From Rhodoferax sp. (GTDB lineage Bacteria; Pseudomonadota; Gammaproteobacteria; Burkholderiales; Burkholderiaceae_C), in assembly GCA_008015235.1 (NCBI GenBank), contig SSFF01000018.1, positions 1 through 64,000 of the forward strand: a stretch of 64,000 bases of DNA, read 5' to 3'. Both the position numbers and the translations under genes were made by a program. The notes beneath the pieces are model-generated. The model did no database searches. It had not been told where the DNA came from and worked only from the letters and a program-made list of their open reading frames with translations. Of the stretch, positions 1-10,305 are shown piece by piece. Numbering within the stretch: position 1 is the stretch's first letter; the number at the start of each line of letters is the position of its first letter.

Positions 1-779
1 ACCACGTGCTGACCAAACCGGTCACCCCTTCGACCCTGTTGGAGGCCATAGGCGACACCCTGCACAAAGGCGTGGAAATCACCACCCGCAGCGAAGAGCG
101 GGCCGAGAGCCACAGCGAAGCCATGGCCGCCTTGAAGGGCGCGCGCGTGCTGCTGGTGGAGGACAACGACATGAACCAGGAACTGGCCCTCGAATTGCTG
201 GCCAATGCGGGCGTGGAGGCCACGCTGGCGGTCAATGGCCAGGACGCGCTGGACAAGCTGGCGGCCAACCCACAGTACGACGGCGTGCTGATGGACTGCC
301 AGATGCCGGTGATGGACGGCTACACGGCCACGCGCGAGATCCGCAAGAACCCGCGCTACAAGGACTTGCCCATCCTGGCGATGACGGCCAACGCGATGGC
401 GGGCGACCGGGAGAAGGTGCTGGATGCGGGCATGAACGACCACATTGCCAAGCCGCTCAATGTCAATGCCATGTTCACCACCATGGCGCGTTGGATCCGG
501 CCCGGGGTGGCCCAGCGTGCCAAGCCAATCGCTCCTGATTCAGGAGCTACTCACGCAGCAAACACGGGGGATGGTACCCAGTTTGATCTGAAAACTGCAC
601 TGGCGCAGCTCGAAACCTTGCTGCGCGACAGTGATGCTGAAGCAGCCGATCTGCTGGACACCATCCGCGTCCACAGTATTGGAACGCCTCTGGACGCCAT
701 CCTCCAGCAGGTCGCCATTGCAGTGGATTCGTTTGACTTTGATGCGGCGCTGGAGGCTTTGCTGGACGCAAGGCTTTGA
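1..779 (+). CDS. C-terminal part of a hybrid sensor histidine kinase (two receiver domains), cut by the window start
   Basis: Open from the first base, so the gene begins outside the window. The first visible residues (LTKPVTP) are the Lys-Pro end of one receiver domain. A complete second receiver follows at visible residues ~42-165: acidic patch in LLVEDNDMN, phospho-acceptor Asp in VLMDCQMPVMDG, Thr in MTAN, Lys in IAKPLN. A short linker containing SGAT is followed by a ~60-residue helical tail with DAEA and FDFDAALEALL. The same tail ends the large kinase at 3268-7494, where an Hpt domain lies between receiver and tail; here that Hpt is absent. The linker DNA (527-570) matches the interspersed repeat of this window. 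The stop lies 13 bases from the stop of the convergent binding-protein gene. Probable role: phosphorelay output of a membrane or cytosolic hybrid kinase; the input domain is not visible. Confidence 0.9.
   Translation, partial: HVLTKPVTPSTLLEAIGDTLHKGVEITTRSEERAESHSEAMAALKGARVLLVEDNDMNQELALELLANAGVEATLAVNGQDALDKLAANPQYDGVLMDCQMPVMDGYTATREIRKNPRYKDLPILAMTANAMAGDREKVLDAGMNDHIAKPLNVNAMFTTMARWIRPGVAQRAKPIAPDSGATHAANTGDGTQFDLKTALAQLETLLRDSDAEAADLLDTIRVHSIGTPLDAILQQVAIAVDSFDFDAALEALLDARL
527..570 (+). repeat. Interspersed repeat copy inside a coding region (linker of hybrid kinase)
   Basis: The stretch from ATCGCTCCTGATTCAGGAGC through ACACGGGGG follows the same order as the intergenic repeats (GCT..., AGCTGC..., GCGCA, ACGCGGGCT), in diverged form. 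It is translated in frame as part of the linker after the second receiver domain (APDSGATHAANTG). The copy in topB (60779-60828) is read in the same frame and also gives SGAT. Confidence 0.5.
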
Positions 780-792
780 AGCTGCCAGGGTG

Positions 793-1605
793 TCAGGGAG
801 CCGGTCGCTCCGGCCCCTTGTCAAAGCCGTAGCGGGCCTGGATGCGCGTCAGGCTGCCGTCGCGCTTCATTTCCAGCAAGGTCGCGTCGTAGCGTGCAAT
901 CAGGTCGGCCATGCGCGGGTAGCTGGAGCTTTTGACAAAGGCGTTGAAGTAGGGCCGGTCCTTGATCGGGTTGGGCAGGTAGCTGATGCGCGGCAGGATG
1001 CCACGCGCGCGCGCTTCCCACAGGGTCGATTTGGTATTGAGTGGCACCAGGTCGAAGCGCTTGGCCAGCAGCTTGTCGAGCTGCACCTTGTTGGTGGCCA
1101 CCACGTCCACCGTGAGCGGTACTTCGGTGATGGCGCGCAGGAACTCATCCGAGTAGGCAAAGCCGCGCGTCACCCCTATGGGGATGCCAGCCAGGTCGCT
1201 GTAGCGGTTGAACACGAACTTGCCTTCGTCTTCCTTGCGCAGGAAGAAGTTCCAGTGGAAGCGCACATGCGACTGACCCGGATAGCGCAGGTACTCGACC
1301 CGGTCGTGGGTATAGGAGTGTGAGAACACCATGTCGTAGGGGGACGGCTTGGCTTGGGAATTGCGCACCAGCCGGGCCGGCGAGTCCACCAGTTCTATGC
1401 GGTACGGGATGTGCAGTCGCTTCATGATGTGGTCGATGATTTCCACGTCATAACCCTTGAACTGGCCATCGTTCGCCTGCCAGCGCAACGGAGCCTCCGG
1501 GATGCCGCCGATGACCAGCTCCCTTTTCTGCGCCAGTGCACTGCCGGCGACCAGCACCAGCGCCCAGGTGCTGCAGTACTTCAATGCGCGCAGGAAACTC
1601 GGCAT
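793..1605 (-). CDS. Periplasmic substrate-binding protein, family 3 (amino-acid-binding type)
   Basis: 270 residues. The start at 1605 is chosen because AAAGGGAG lies just upstream and the next ~24 residues (MPSFLRALKYC...AGSALA) form a clean signal peptide with cleavage after ALA. The mature protein starts QKRELVIGG and has the SBP_bac_3 pattern: an early FKGYDVEIIDHIMKRL segment, and a C-terminal LLEMKRDGSLTRIQARYG typical of the family. The family binds amino acids or related solutes in the periplasm, either for an ABC transporter or as a sensor partner. No ABC permease or ATPase lies next to it. It is the last gene of the minus-strand run containing the transporter-kinase, 58 bases after the FAD-protein stop, so a sensory role is possible (inference). 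The ligand cannot be assigned. Confidence 0.85.
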   Translation of the reverse strand: MPSFLRALKYCSTWALVLVAGSALAQKRELVIGGIPEAPLRWQANDGQFKGYDVEIIDHIMKRLHIPYRIELVDSPARLVRNSQAKPSPYDMVFSHSYTHDRVEYLRYPGQSHVRFHWNFFLRKEDEGKFVFNRYSDLAGIPIGVTRGFAYSDEFLRAITEVPLTVDVVATNKVQLDKLLAKRFDLVPLNTKSTLWEARARGILPRISYLPNPIKDRPYFNAFVKSSSYPRMADLIARYDATLLEMKRDGSLTRIQARYGFDKGPERPAP

Positions 1606-1663
1606 GCCACTCCCTTTGTGAAGCCGCCAGTATTGCATGCCCAGTGTGGCCTGGGTGCGCGCC

Positions 1664-3271
1664 TCATGCCGTACCACGGCCTGCAGCGTGCCCGCTGGCA
1701 AAGGCCTCCTCAAAGATCGAGTACCCCGACCAGTCACTGTGGGCGAAAGTCAGGCGCTTTGTTTTTGGTAGCGTACTGTCTTTGTTCCATGCGGGCTGCA
1801 GCCCCATTTGGCTTGCAAACCCGGGCGCCGGGCAAGCCATGGCGTGGCCGTAGCGGGTGATGTCGAGACGGCGCAGCTTGGATGGCAGGTCAGGATGGGC
1901 CTGCGTCAGCTCGGCCAGCACGGTGTCGCGCCAGTGCTCCCACGGTGCTTGCAGCAGCTGTGCGCGCGCCTGCTGGGCGACTTGGTGCGGGGGGATGCCA
2001 TTGGCGTCGGACATGAGCGTGCGGTAGTGGGTCAGCACGGTGGCGCCGGGTACGCTGTGCAGCTGCTGGTGCATGGCGTCCACATAGCCCAGTCCAGCAG
2101 TGCCGTAGAGCACATTGTCCCAGCTGGGCGCGGCACCGGCACGGTCGCGCAAGGCGGCATCGAGCTGCAGGTTGGCTACCAGCCAGGGGGCGTGCACCAC
2201 GGCGGCTGCCGCATGCCGCAGGAAATCGGGCGGCGCTTCCATCACGCGCAGGGCCACATGCAGGGGGAGCGCCACGATGGCGTGCTGGCCCTGCCAGCGT
2301 TCGAATTGCTGGGCATGGCTGTCCCACGCATCCACGGTGACGCCGTGGCGCTGTTCGACGACACGCAGCACCACCCGGCCCGTCCGTAGGCGACCGCCCA
2401 CGGGTGCGGCCAGACGCTGCGTGAGCCAGGCATTGCCTTCAGGCCAGGTCAGCACGGCCTCGCGCTCGCCCCCTTCCGTGCCCGGCGCCGAGAAGCCGTG
2501 GCGGCTGGCGAAGTAGTGCACACCGGCCCAGGCCGACACGGTGGCGAGACCGGCGCCATAGTCGTCACGGCAGCAGTAGTCCAGGTACCAGCGCAAGTGC
2601 ACATCGGTGAGACCTTGCCGGTCCAGCCATGCTTTGAAAGTGATAGCGGTCAACGCAATGTCTTCGAGGGCCAGACGGCTTTTTTTCACTGGAATGGCCC
2701 AGTGTGAGCGTTTGCGGGCCTCGGCCACCAGCCCCGCAAAGCGCCGGTACTGGGCCAGGGTGTCGGCGCCTACGCCCTGTACGGGCAGCAGGCCATCCTG
2801 CCATTGGCCGTTGAACAGCAGCCGTTCTTGCGGGCTGTGGCACAGGTGGCGTTCGTCGTACACCCAGCGTCCGGCCACACGGCTGCGCAGGCCCAGTTCT
2901 TCGAGCAGGTCCTGCACTTCGGGGGCATCGTCACCGGGCAGGGGCAGGTAGTGCGCACCCAGGGGGTGGGCCATGCCGCCCAGCACACCGGCGCGGGCAT
3001 TGCCACCGGCGTTGTCTTCCAGTTCCAGCACGGCAAAGTCCTCGTGGCCGCGCTGGCGCAAGGCCCGTGCTGCGGCCAGGCCCGTGACACCGCCACCCAG
3101 GATGAGTGTGTGGACGGTGCGCGTGCGCGCCGGAGCGCCGGTGGGCACCGGTTCCCGCAGCCGGTGGCCGCGTTCGGGTTGCGTGCCGCTGAAGCCGCCT
3201 TCCAGCGCCGGTGGCGGCTGGCAGCCCCACAGTGGCAAGGCAGCCGAGGCCAGCAGCGTGCGCCGCCTCAT
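1664..3271 (-). CDS. FAD-dependent amine-oxidase-like protein, exported or lipid-anchored
   Basis: 535 residues. The N-terminus [20 protein letters not shown] is a signal sequence with Arg-rich start and a Cys in a lipobox-like position, so export (possibly by Tat) and lipid anchoring are likely. A dinucleotide-binding motif follows at ~55-85 ([16 protein letters not shown] ... [12 protein letters not shown]). The C-terminus ([19 protein letters not shown]) is the FAD-contacting end of the flavin amine oxidase/protoporphyrinogen oxidase fold. The substrate is unknown; amines or polyamines are possible given the aminopropyltransferase-like gene upstream in the same run, but that is inference. 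The start codon overlaps the stop of the upstream kinase as ATGA (3268-3271), indicating translational coupling. Confidence 0.8.
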   Translation of the reverse strand: MRRRTLLASAALPLWGCQPPPALEGGFSGTQPERGHRLREPVPTGAPARTRTVHTLILGGGVTGLAAARALRQRGHEDFAVLELEDNAGGNARAGVLGGMAHPLGAHYLPLPGDDAPEVQDLLEELGLRSRVAGRWVYDERHLCHSPQERLLFNGQWQDGLLPVQGVGADTLAQYRRFAGLVAEARKRSHWAIPVKKSRLALEDIALTAITFKAWLDRQGLTDVHLRWYLDYCCRDDYGAGLATVSAWAGVHYFASRHGFSAPGTEGGEREAVLTWPEGNAWLTQRLAAPVGGRLRTGRVVLRVVEQRHGVTVDAWDSHAQQFERWQGQHAIVALPLHVALRVMEAPPDFLRHAAAAVVHAPWLVANLQLDAALRDRAGAAPSWDNVLYGTAGLGYVDAMHQQLHSVPGATVLTHYRTLMSDANGIPPHQVAQQARAQLLQAPWEHWRDTVLAELTQAHPDLPSKLRRLDITRYGHAMACPAPGFASQMGLQPAWNKDSTLPKTKRLTFAHSDWSGYSIFEEAFASGHAAGRGTA

Positions 3272-6200
3272 GCTGGGTGTTGCGCCAGCAGTGATTGCAG
3301 GGACTGTGCAGCGCTTTCGAAGTCAAATGCGCCCACCGCACGGCGCAGGGGCTCCAGGCTGGCGGCTGCGGGCGAGCCAGTGCACGCGGCCAGCAGGGCC
3401 GCCGTGGCCTCTTCCGCTTCGGCGTCACCACTTTGCAGTTGCGCCAGCAGGCTCACGGCCAGGGCGTGTGCGGACGCAGTGGGCCAGAAGGTGCCAGTCG
3501 GCAGCGGGGCCTCGGTTACGACAGCGTTGCCAGCGGGGCCTGCTGCCTGCAAAACCTGTTGCAAGGCGGCAATCAGACCGGCAAGTGGGGCCTCCACCTG
3601 TTCTTTCTGCATTTGCAGCACCACCGGAATGGCTGCGGTTCTGCAGGCCTGTTCCAGATCGGTGGCCAGCCTGGCCAGCGCGTGGGCGCCAATGCTGGCG
3701 GCCTGTCCTTTGAGGGTGTGGGCCAGGCGTGCCGGCAATTGGGTGTCATTGCCATCGAGGGCGGCTTCGAACGCTTGTCCGAATGACGCGAAGGCTTCGA
3801 CAAACCGATGCAGTTGGCGTTCATACAGTTGCGGATCGCCTGCGGTGGTCAAGAGACCGGCGCGGGTGTCCAAGCCGGGAATCGCTGCCAATTGCGGTCG
3901 CACCCTGGCTGCCGGTGCGACCTGCACGGCTGCCACGGCGGCTGGAACACCGGATTCGACCGCGCGTTGCGGATGCGGTGCAATCCAACGCGCCAGGGTG
4001 GCGAACAACTGGCCCACGTTCAGTGGTTTGGCTATATGGTCTACCATGCCAGCGGCTTGGGCCCGCTCCCGGTCGGCTGCCATCACATCCGCCGTCATGG
4101 CGATGATGGGCAGGTCGGCACACCGCGGCAACTGGCGGATGGCGTGCGTGGCCTGGTACCCATCCATGACCGGCATCTGGCCATCCATCAGCACCGCATC
4201 GAACACGGCGTCACTGCGCAGGCGCTCCAGTGCCTGCAATCCGTCTTCGACCACCTCGACCCGCAACCCCGCGTTCTGCAGCAACTCCACGGCCAACTCG
4301 CGATTCATGGCGTTGTCTTCTGCCAGCAGGATACGTGCCCCGCGAATCCGTGCGATGTCGGCCTGCATCTGTTCGGATACCTGACCAATGCGCAGCTTCG
4401 ATTCCAGCACGTCACCGCCACCCGCCAATTGCTGCAGCGTGCGCTCCAGCACCAGCAGGGTCATCGGCTTCGTCAGCACCGTGCGCACAGTGGCTGCGAG
4501 TGCAGGCGGAACCTGCGCCATGTGATCCATGCCATAGGCTGTGACCAGAACCACCGGCGGGGTGGCATCGCCCCAACGATCGCGCATGGCGGTCGCGCAC
4601 TGCAACCCGTCCAGGCCCGGCATCTGCAAGTCCATGAACACCACACTGTAAGCTTGTCGATGCTCCATTGCAGCCTCCATCAACTGCATGGCCTGGGCGG
4701 CATCCACCGCCACGTCCGGGATCAGCGCCAGTTCCGAGAGCAGAGCACTGTGTACTTCACGCGCATTGCGGTTGTCGTCCACAACCAGGGCTCGCCAGCC
4801 TTCGAAACTGTGGATCGTGGAATGGATGCGCTCCTGTTGCGCCTGCAGCTTGAATGGCAATGTGAAATGGAACGTCGATCCTTTGCCCGGTGCGGAACGC
4901 ACCCCGATCTGCCCGCCCATGAGTTCCACCAACTCCTTCGATATGGCCAGCCCCAATCCCGTGCCACCGTATTTCCGTGTCGTCGAGGCGTCGGCCTGAC
5001 TGAACGACTGGAACAGGCGCGACTGCTGTTCGGGTGTCATGCCGATGCCGGTGTCGCGCACTTCAAACTGCAACGTTGCCTGGCCATCACGCTGCGACTC
5101 CAGACGCACCACCACCACCACTTCACCGTTCTCGGTGAACTTGACCGCGTTGTTGCCCAGGTTGATGAGCACCTGGCCCAGGCGTAGCGGGTCACCGACC
5201 AGGGCCTGGGGTACATCGGCATGCACTTCGAACAGCAATTCCAGGCCCTTGTCCTGGGCCTTCAGTCCCACCAGATTGGCCAGGTTGTCGAGCACGTCTT
5301 CCAGGTAGAAGTCGGTGTGCTCGACCGTGAGCTTGCCGGCCTCGATCTTCGAGAAATCGAGAATGTCGTTGATGATGCCCAGCAGGTTCTCGGCCGAACG
5401 GTGCACCTTCTCAACGTAGTTGCGCTGGCGTGACGTCAGCTCGGTCTGCAAGGCCAGGTAGGACATGCCGATGATGGAGTTCATGGGTGTGCGGATTTCA
5501 TGGCTCATGTTGGCCAGGAAGTCGCTCTTGGCGCGTGTGGCGTCTTCGGCGCGCTCCTTGGCAGTGCGCAGCTCGCCTTCGGCAAGGTCACGGCTTTCGC
5601 CCACCAGCACGATCCACCAGGTGGTCAGGCTCGACAGCAAGGCCAGCCCCAGGAACGCACGCAGCACAAAGCTGCGCACCAGCTCGGCGGCTTCGGGGGT
5701 AAATACCTTGTCGGCCACAGGTTGCGTCGCCCACAGCGCCAGTGCCAACGTGATCAGCATGGCGCTCCAGATCAGCAGGAAGTTGGCCACCCGCAGTGTG
5801 GTGCGCGTTGTCAGGGGGCGCGGCCACAGCCGGTTGAGCAGTCGGTGTACCAGGTCGCGGTAGTGGTCGACAGGCCCTTTGATGGTGGGCTTGCAGCTGT
5901 CGTGGCAGGCAGATTCGAGGGTGCAGCACAGTGAGCAGATGGCACCACCATGGTGGGTGCAATGGGCCGAGTCGGCGACCTCGTAGTCCTGCCCGCACAC
6001 GGTGCAGGTCACCAAGGTCTTCACAGGGACGGGGAAGTGGCTTTGGCGCGCGATGTAGTAGCGGCCCTGGGTCCACCAGGCCATGAAAGGGGACAGCACA
6101 AAGGCCACCACTGCGGCAATGAGCCAGGAGTAGGCCTGGGCCATTTCACCCCAGAGTCCGGCAAAGGCCACCGTCGCTGCAATCGATCCTGCCACCATGC

Positions 6201-7494
6201 TGACCACACCCACGGGGTTGACGTTGTAGAGGTGGGCCCGCTTGAATTCGACAATGGGTGGGCTCAGCCCCAGCGGCTTGTTGACCGCCAGGTCGGCCAC
6301 CACGGCGCAGATCCAGGCCACCGCAATGTTGGAATACATGCCCAGCACGCTGTTCATGGCCTCGAACAGGTCCATCTCCATGAGCAGCAGGGCAATGCCG
6401 CAGTTGAACACCAGCCAGACCACGCGCCCAGGGTGGGAGTGCGTGAGCCGTGAGAAGAAGTTCGACCAGGCCAGCGAGCCGGCGTAAGCGTTGGTGACGT
6501 TGACCTTGAGCTCGGACACGATCACCAGCAAGGCACTGAGCAGCAGGGCCGTATCGGGGTTGGCAATGGCGAACCGGTAGGCGTGGTCGAATATCTGGAT
6601 CGGCTCCTTGGCGTCGGCAATCGCCAGGCCGGCCACCACGGCCGATGCCGCCAACAGGGCGCCGCCGAGCTGCTTGATGAAGGCAATAAGAATCCAGCCC
6701 GGCCCGCCCGTGAACATGTTGAACCACCAGCTGGCACGGTTGTGCTTGCCGCGCTCCGGCATGAAACGCAGGTAGTCGACCTGTTCACCGATCTGCGCGA
6801 TCAGTGAAAAGGAAATGCCCGCGGCAATGCCGAAATGCATCCAGTCGAACTCGCGGCTTTTCGAGACATCGCCGCTGAAATTAACCAGGGCCTGCAAGGC
6901 GTCAGGCTGGCGGGTGAACACGAAGTAGAACGGAGCCACCAGCAGGCCGATCCATATCACCTGGGTCCACTGGTGAAAGCGGTTGATGGCCGTGACGCCA
7001 TAGAACACGATGGGAATGACCACCACGGTGCACAGGATGTAGCCCAGCCACAGCGGTATGCCGAAGCACAGCTTGACCGCCTGGGCCATGATGGCGGTTT
7101 CCAGCGCCAGGAAGATGAAGGTGAACGATGCGTAGATCAGCGAGGTGAAGGTCGAACCCACGTAACCGAAGCCGCTGGCCCGGGTCAGCAGGTCCATGTC
7201 GATGCTGTGCTTGGCCGAGTAATGGCAGATCGGCCAGCCCACCGCCAGGATGATGACTGCCGAAAACACCAGCGCCCAGATCGCATTCTGGAAACCAAAG
7301 TCGAGCAGCAGCAGCGCACCGATGGCCTCGTAGGACAGGGCGGAGTTGGTGCCGATCATGGTGGCGCCGATGACGGCGGGAGACCATTTGCGAAAGCTGG
7401 CCGGGGAGTAGCGCAGCGCGTAGTCCTCGATCGACTCGGTCGCCACCCATTTGTTGTACTGGCGCCTTTGCGCGTCGACGGTCTGTGCATCCAT
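3268..7494 (-). CDS. NCS1-type permease fused to hybrid histidine kinase (two receivers and Hpt)
   Basis: 1408 residues from ATG at 7494, the first codon giving [16 protein letters not shown]. Residues ~1-490 are a polytopic membrane domain resembling nucleobase:cation symporter-1 (cytosine/purine/hydantoin permease): [37 protein letters not shown] and repeated hydrophobic segments. Residues ~495-535 are Cys/His-rich (CTVCG, CTHHGG, CSLCC, CHDSC). Two further membrane segments (~570-640) precede the kinase: HisKA with SHEIRTPM (His665), HATPase with [19 protein letters not shown] and [10 protein letters not shown]. Then come receiver 1 ([18 protein letters not shown]), receiver 2 ([19 protein letters not shown]) and an Hpt domain (AHTLKGQA, His1259). 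The gene lies 14 bases after the HD-GYP regulator stop and overlaps the FAD gene, so the three form an operon. The permease part may transport, or only sense, its ligand. Confidence 0.92.
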   Translation of the reverse strand: MDAQTVDAQRRQYNKWVATESIEDYALRYSPASFRKWSPAVIGATMIGTNSALSYEAIGALLLLDFGFQNAIWALVFSAVIILAVGWPICHYSAKHSIDMDLLTRASGFGYVGSTFTSLIYASFTFIFLALETAIMAQAVKLCFGIPLWLGYILCTVVVIPIVFYGVTAINRFHQWTQVIWIGLLVAPFYFVFTRQPDALQALVNFSGDVSKSREFDWMHFGIAAGISFSLIAQIGEQVDYLRFMPERGKHNRASWWFNMFTGGPGWILIAFIKQLGGALLAASAVVAGLAIADAKEPIQIFDHAYRFAIANPDTALLLSALLVIVSELKVNVTNAYAGSLAWSNFFSRLTHSHPGRVVWLVFNCGIALLLMEMDLFEAMNSVLGMYSNIAVAWICAVVADLAVNKPLGLSPPIVEFKRAHLYNVNPVGVVSMVAGSIAATVAFAGLWGEMAQAYSWLIAAVVAFVLSPFMAWWTQGRYYIARQSHFPVPVKTLVTCTVCGQDYEVADSAHCTHHGGAICSLCCTLESACHDSCKPTIKGPVDHYRDLVHRLLNRLWPRPLTTRTTLRVANFLLIWSAMLITLALALWATQPVADKVFTPEAAELVRSFVLRAFLGLALLSSLTTWWIVLVGESRDLAEGELRTAKERAEDATRAKSDFLANMSHEIRTPMNSIIGMSYLALQTELTSRQRNYVEKVHRSAENLLGIINDILDFSKIEAGKLTVEHTDFYLEDVLDNLANLVGLKAQDKGLELLFEVHADVPQALVGDPLRLGQVLINLGNNAVKFTENGEVVVVVRLESQRDGQATLQFEVRDTGIGMTPEQQSRLFQSFSQADASTTRKYGGTGLGLAISKELVELMGGQIGVRSAPGKGSTFHFTLPFKLQAQQERIHSTIHSFEGWRALVVDDNRNAREVHSALLSELALIPDVAVDAAQAMQLMEAAMEHRQAYSVVFMDLQMPGLDGLQCATAMRDRWGDATPPVVLVTAYGMDHMAQVPPALAATVRTVLTKPMTLLVLERTLQQLAGGGDVLESKLRIGQVSEQMQADIARIRGARILLAEDNAMNRELAVELLQNAGLRVEVVEDGLQALERLRSDAVFDAVLMDGQMPVMDGYQATHAIRQLPRCADLPIIAMTADVMAADRERAQAAGMVDHIAKPLNVGQLFATLARWIAPHPQRAVESGVPAAVAAVQVAPAARVRPQLAAIPGLDTRAGLLTTAGDPQLYERQLHRFVEAFASFGQAFEAALDGNDTQLPARLAHTLKGQAASIGAHALARLATDLEQACRTAAIPVVLQMQKEQVEAPLAGLIAALQQVLQAAGPAGNAVVTEAPLPTGTFWPTASAHALAVSLLAQLQSGDAEAEEATAALLAACTGSPAAASLEPLRRAVGAFDFESAAQSLQSLLAQHPA

Positions 7495-7508
7495 GCTTGC
7501 GGGCTCCC

Positions 7509-8666
7509 TCAGTTTTTCAGTCGGTCCATCTGTGCGGCTTTGGCGTGCAGTTCGGCATCGCTGTCGGCGTAGCGTTGCGCGACGGCCCGGAACTCTTCCT
7601 GCACGTCCAGGAAGGCATCGACCAGGTCCGGATCGAAATGCGTGCCACGGCCCTCGCGGATGATGTCCACCGCCTTCTCGTGGGGCATGCCGTCCTTGTA
7701 GACCCTGCGGCTGATCAGCGCGTCGTAGACATCGGCCACGGCCATCAGGCGCGCCGAGATCGGAATGGCATCCCCGGACAGGCCTTCGGGGTAGCCCGAG
7801 CCGTCCCACTTCTCCTGGTGGTAGAGCGCAATGTCCTTGGCGTGCCGCAGAAAGTCCACCTCTTTGCCCAGCTGCTTTTCGGCGGCGGCAATGGCGTCGC
7901 GTCCCAGTGTGGTGTGGGTTTTCATGACTTCGAACTCTTCCGGAGTGAAGCGTCCGGGCTTGAGCAGGATGCGGTCCGGGATGCCCACCTTGCCGATGTC
8001 GTGCAACGGGGCCGACTTGAACAGCAATGCGATGGTGGCGTCGTCGAGAAAGTAGCCGAAGCGCGGATGCTCCTGCACCTGGCGTGCCAGCACCCGCACA
8101 TAGTGCTGGGTACGGCGAATGTGGTTGCCGGTGTCGCTGTCGCGGGTTTCGGCCAGGGAGGCCATGGCCAGAATGGTCACGTCCTGCAAGGCCCCGAGCT
8201 CGACCGTGCGGCTGGCCACCTCGTTCTCGAGAAAGCTGGCCTGGTCGCGCAGGAAGTCCGCGGCAGCCTTGTTCTCCAACTGGGTGCGCACCCGCGCCAG
8301 CACCACGGCGGGGGTGATGGGCTTGGTGATGTAGTCGGCTGCGCCGAGCTCCAGGCCCACGGTTTCGTCTTCGGTGGAACTCATGGCGGTCAGGAACACC
8401 ACCGGGATGTGCCGCGTGGCCACTTCGGCCCGCAACTGCTTGATGACGTCATAGCCCGACATGCCTGGCATCATGATGTCCAGCAGGATCAGGTCCGGCA
8501 TGGGCGCCATGCGCGCCAGCTCCAGCGCCTTTTCGCCGCCGTTGGCGACCTTGACGCGGTAGCGCCCCTTGAGCAGGGAGGTCATGAGCGAGAGGTTGGC
8601 GGGGGTATCGTCGACCACCAGGATGGTGGGTTTCTGGGTGAAGTCCAGGGGCTGTGAATCTGTCAT
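7509..8666 (-). CDS. Response regulator with HD-GYP phosphodiesterase domain (RpfG type)
   Basis: 385 residues. The receiver domain (residues ~14-130) has the acidic pair in LVVDDT, phospho-acceptor Asp63 in LLDIMMPG and Lys in ITKPIT. A helical linker is followed by an HD-GYP domain (~165-365) with catalytic HD at 222-223 (LHDIGK), downstream His residues, and the signature [10 protein letters not shown]. Such proteins hydrolyse c-di-GMP in the cytoplasm, controlled by phosphorylation. It is the first gene of the three-gene kinase operon and the obvious partner of the permease-kinase fusion. The 70-base gap upstream to the aminopropyltransferase-like gene has no visible terminator, so readthrough from the polyamine cluster is possible. 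Confidence 0.93.
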   Translation of the reverse strand: MTDSQPLDFTQKPTILVVDDTPANLSLMTSLLKGRYRVKVANGGEKALELARMAPMPDLILLDIMMPGMSGYDVIKQLRAEVATRHIPVVFLTAMSSTEDETVGLELGAADYITKPITPAVVLARVRTQLENKAAADFLRDQASFLENEVASRTVELGALQDVTILAMASLAETRDSDTGNHIRRTQHYVRVLARQVQEHPRFGYFLDDATIALLFKSAPLHDIGKVGIPDRILLKPGRFTPEEFEVMKTHTTLGRDAIAAAEKQLGKEVDFLRHAKDIALYHQEKWDGSGYPEGLSGDAIPISARLMAVADVYDALISRRVYKDGMPHEKAVDIIREGRGTHFDPDLVDAFLDVQEEFRAVAQRYADSDAELHAKAAQMDRLKN

Positions 8667-8736
8667 GGCGCAGCACTATGCGGATGGCAACGGTCTTTGG
8701 CAATAGGGGCTTGCAAACCGGTGCGGGTATGCCTGC

Positions 8737-10305
8737 TCATCGGGCCACCGCCACCCGCCCCCACTCCTGTTCGTAGGTCTGCACCAGCACCTGGTTGGAC
8801 AGGCGGTTGACTTCGGCGCTCACGCGCGCCATGTCGGGAGGGAAGTTCAGCAGCGACGGCAGGGACAGTGGGGTGAGAAACCGCAGGCCCTCGGGCAGCT
8901 GTTCCGGTGCCGACCAGGGCCGGCGGCTGGCGATGACAAAGCCCCATTCGCCAAAGCTGGGCACATGGGCGTGGTAGGGCGTGGTCCGCAGCCCTGCGGC
9001 TTCGATGGTCTGCACCACGGTCCAGAAACTCTGGCGCGCCACCAGCGGGCTGGTGGTCTGGACGACGGCGAAGCCGCTGGCGCTGAGGTGCTTGTCCAGC
9101 AGGGCGTAGAACGACTGCGTGTAGAGCTTGCCGATGGCAAAATTGGTCGGGTCCGGGAAGTCCACCACCACCACGTCGAAGGTTTCGGTGCTCTGCTCCA
9201 ACCAGCCGAAGGCATCGGCATTGACGACCCGCACCCGCGGGTCGGAAAGGGCCTGGTCGTTGAGTGCGGTAAGCATGGGCTGCTGGGTGAAGAGCTGCGT
9301 CATGACCGGGTCCAGGTCCACCAGCGTGACGCTGTCCAATGCTGGGTATTTCAGTATCTCGCGTACCGCCATGCCGTCACCCCCGCCCAGCACCAGCACC
9401 TTTTTGGCGCCTTGGGCGTGGGGAGCGAAGGCGGCCATGGCCGGGTGCACCAGGGCTTCGTGGTAACGGTACTCGTCGCGCTGGGCAAACTGCAGGTTGC
9501 CATTGAGAAACAGGCGGTAGCCCACGCGTCCCTCGCCCGGCGCATGGGTGAGGACGATGCGCTGGTACGGGCTGGTGCTGGCCAACACCACGCGGTCCTG
9601 GTAGAGCTTGTCTTCGGCCCAGGTGGTCAGGTGGTCGGCCCCGGCCATGCACGCCAGAAGCACCGCAATGACCGCTGCGCACGCCATGGCATGGGCCGGC
9701 AGGCGCCGCAGCTCCTGGCGGAAAAGCCACAGCGCCCACACGGCCACGGCGGCATTGAGCAGGCCGAAGAACAGCCCGGTGCGCACCAGACCCATCTGCG
9801 GCACGAAGAACAGCGGGAACGCCAGCGAAACCGCCAGCGCCCCCAGGTAGTCGAAGGTCAGTACCTGCGAGACCAGGTCCTTGAGTGCCACGTTCCTTTT
9901 CAGGATGCGCATGACCAGCGGAATTTCCAGCCCCACCAGCATGCCCACCAGCAGCACCAGCCCGTACAGCAGGGTACGGAAGGAGCCGGGGACCATGGCA
10001 TTGGCCACAAAGAGCAGGGCTGGAAGCAGTCCACCGACCAGGGCCACCAGCAATTCGACGCGCAGGAAATGGCCCGGCAGTTGGCGCTCAAAGAAGCGTG
10101 ACAGCCAGGAGCCCACACCCATGGCGAACAGGTAGGTGCCGATGACCGTGGAAAACTGCAGCACCGAGTCGCCCAGCAGGTAGGACGCCAGGGCACCGGC
10201 CGCCAGTTCGTAGACCAGCCCGCAGGCCGCCACCACGAATACGCTGGCCAGCAGTGCTACATCCAGCGGCGCGGGCGCCGCCTTGGAGGTATTCGCCGGA
10301 CTCAA
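8737..10305 (-). CDS. Membrane-embedded spermidine-synthase-like aminopropyltransferase
   Basis: 522 residues from the proposed TTG start at 10305, which overlaps the DUF350 stop as TTGA; no ATG gives the expected N-terminus. Residues ~10-215 contain about six to seven membrane segments (VALLASVFVVAACGLVYELA, TVIGTYLFAMGVGSWLS). Residues ~235-500 are a spermidine synthase fold: RDEYRYHEALVHPAM, the nucleotide motif VLVLGGGDGMAVREIL, the acidic VDLDPVM and the active-site-like VVVDFPDPTNFAIGKLYT. The family transfers aminopropyl groups from decarboxylated AdoMet, and membrane-fused versions occur beside DUF350 genes. Whether this one makes a soluble polyamine or modifies something at the membrane is not known. 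No AdoMet decarboxylase gene is present in the window. Confidence 0.88.
   Translation of the reverse strand: MSPANTSKAAPAPLDVALLASVFVVAACGLVYELAAGALASYLLGDSVLQFSTVIGTYLFAMGVGSWLSRFFERQLPGHFLRVELLVALVGGLLPALLFVANAMVPGSFRTLLYGLVLLVGMLVGLEIPLVMRILKRNVALKDLVSQVLTFDYLGALAVSLAFPLFFVPQMGLVRTGLFFGLLNAAVAVWALWLFRQELRRLPAHAMACAAVIAVLLACMAGADHLTTWAEDKLYQDRVVLASTSPYQRIVLTHAPGEGRVGYRLFLNGNLQFAQRDEYRYHEALVHPAMAAFAPHAQGAKKVLVLGGGDGMAVREILKYPALDSVTLVDLDPVMTQLFTQQPMLTALNDQALSDPRVRVVNADAFGWLEQSTETFDVVVVDFPDPTNFAIGKLYTQSFYALLDKHLSASGFAVVQTTSPLVARQSFWTVVQTIEAAGLRTTPYHAHVPSFGEWGFVIASRRPWSAPEQLPEGLRFLTPLSLPSLLNFPPDMARVSAEVNRLSNQVLVQTYEQEWGRVAVAR

Noticed and set aside
2804-5187. Long plus-strand frames opposite the FAD protein and kinase
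   Set aside because: Low-complexity Ala/Arg/Ser or His/Gln composition and no domain; antisense to well-supported genes.
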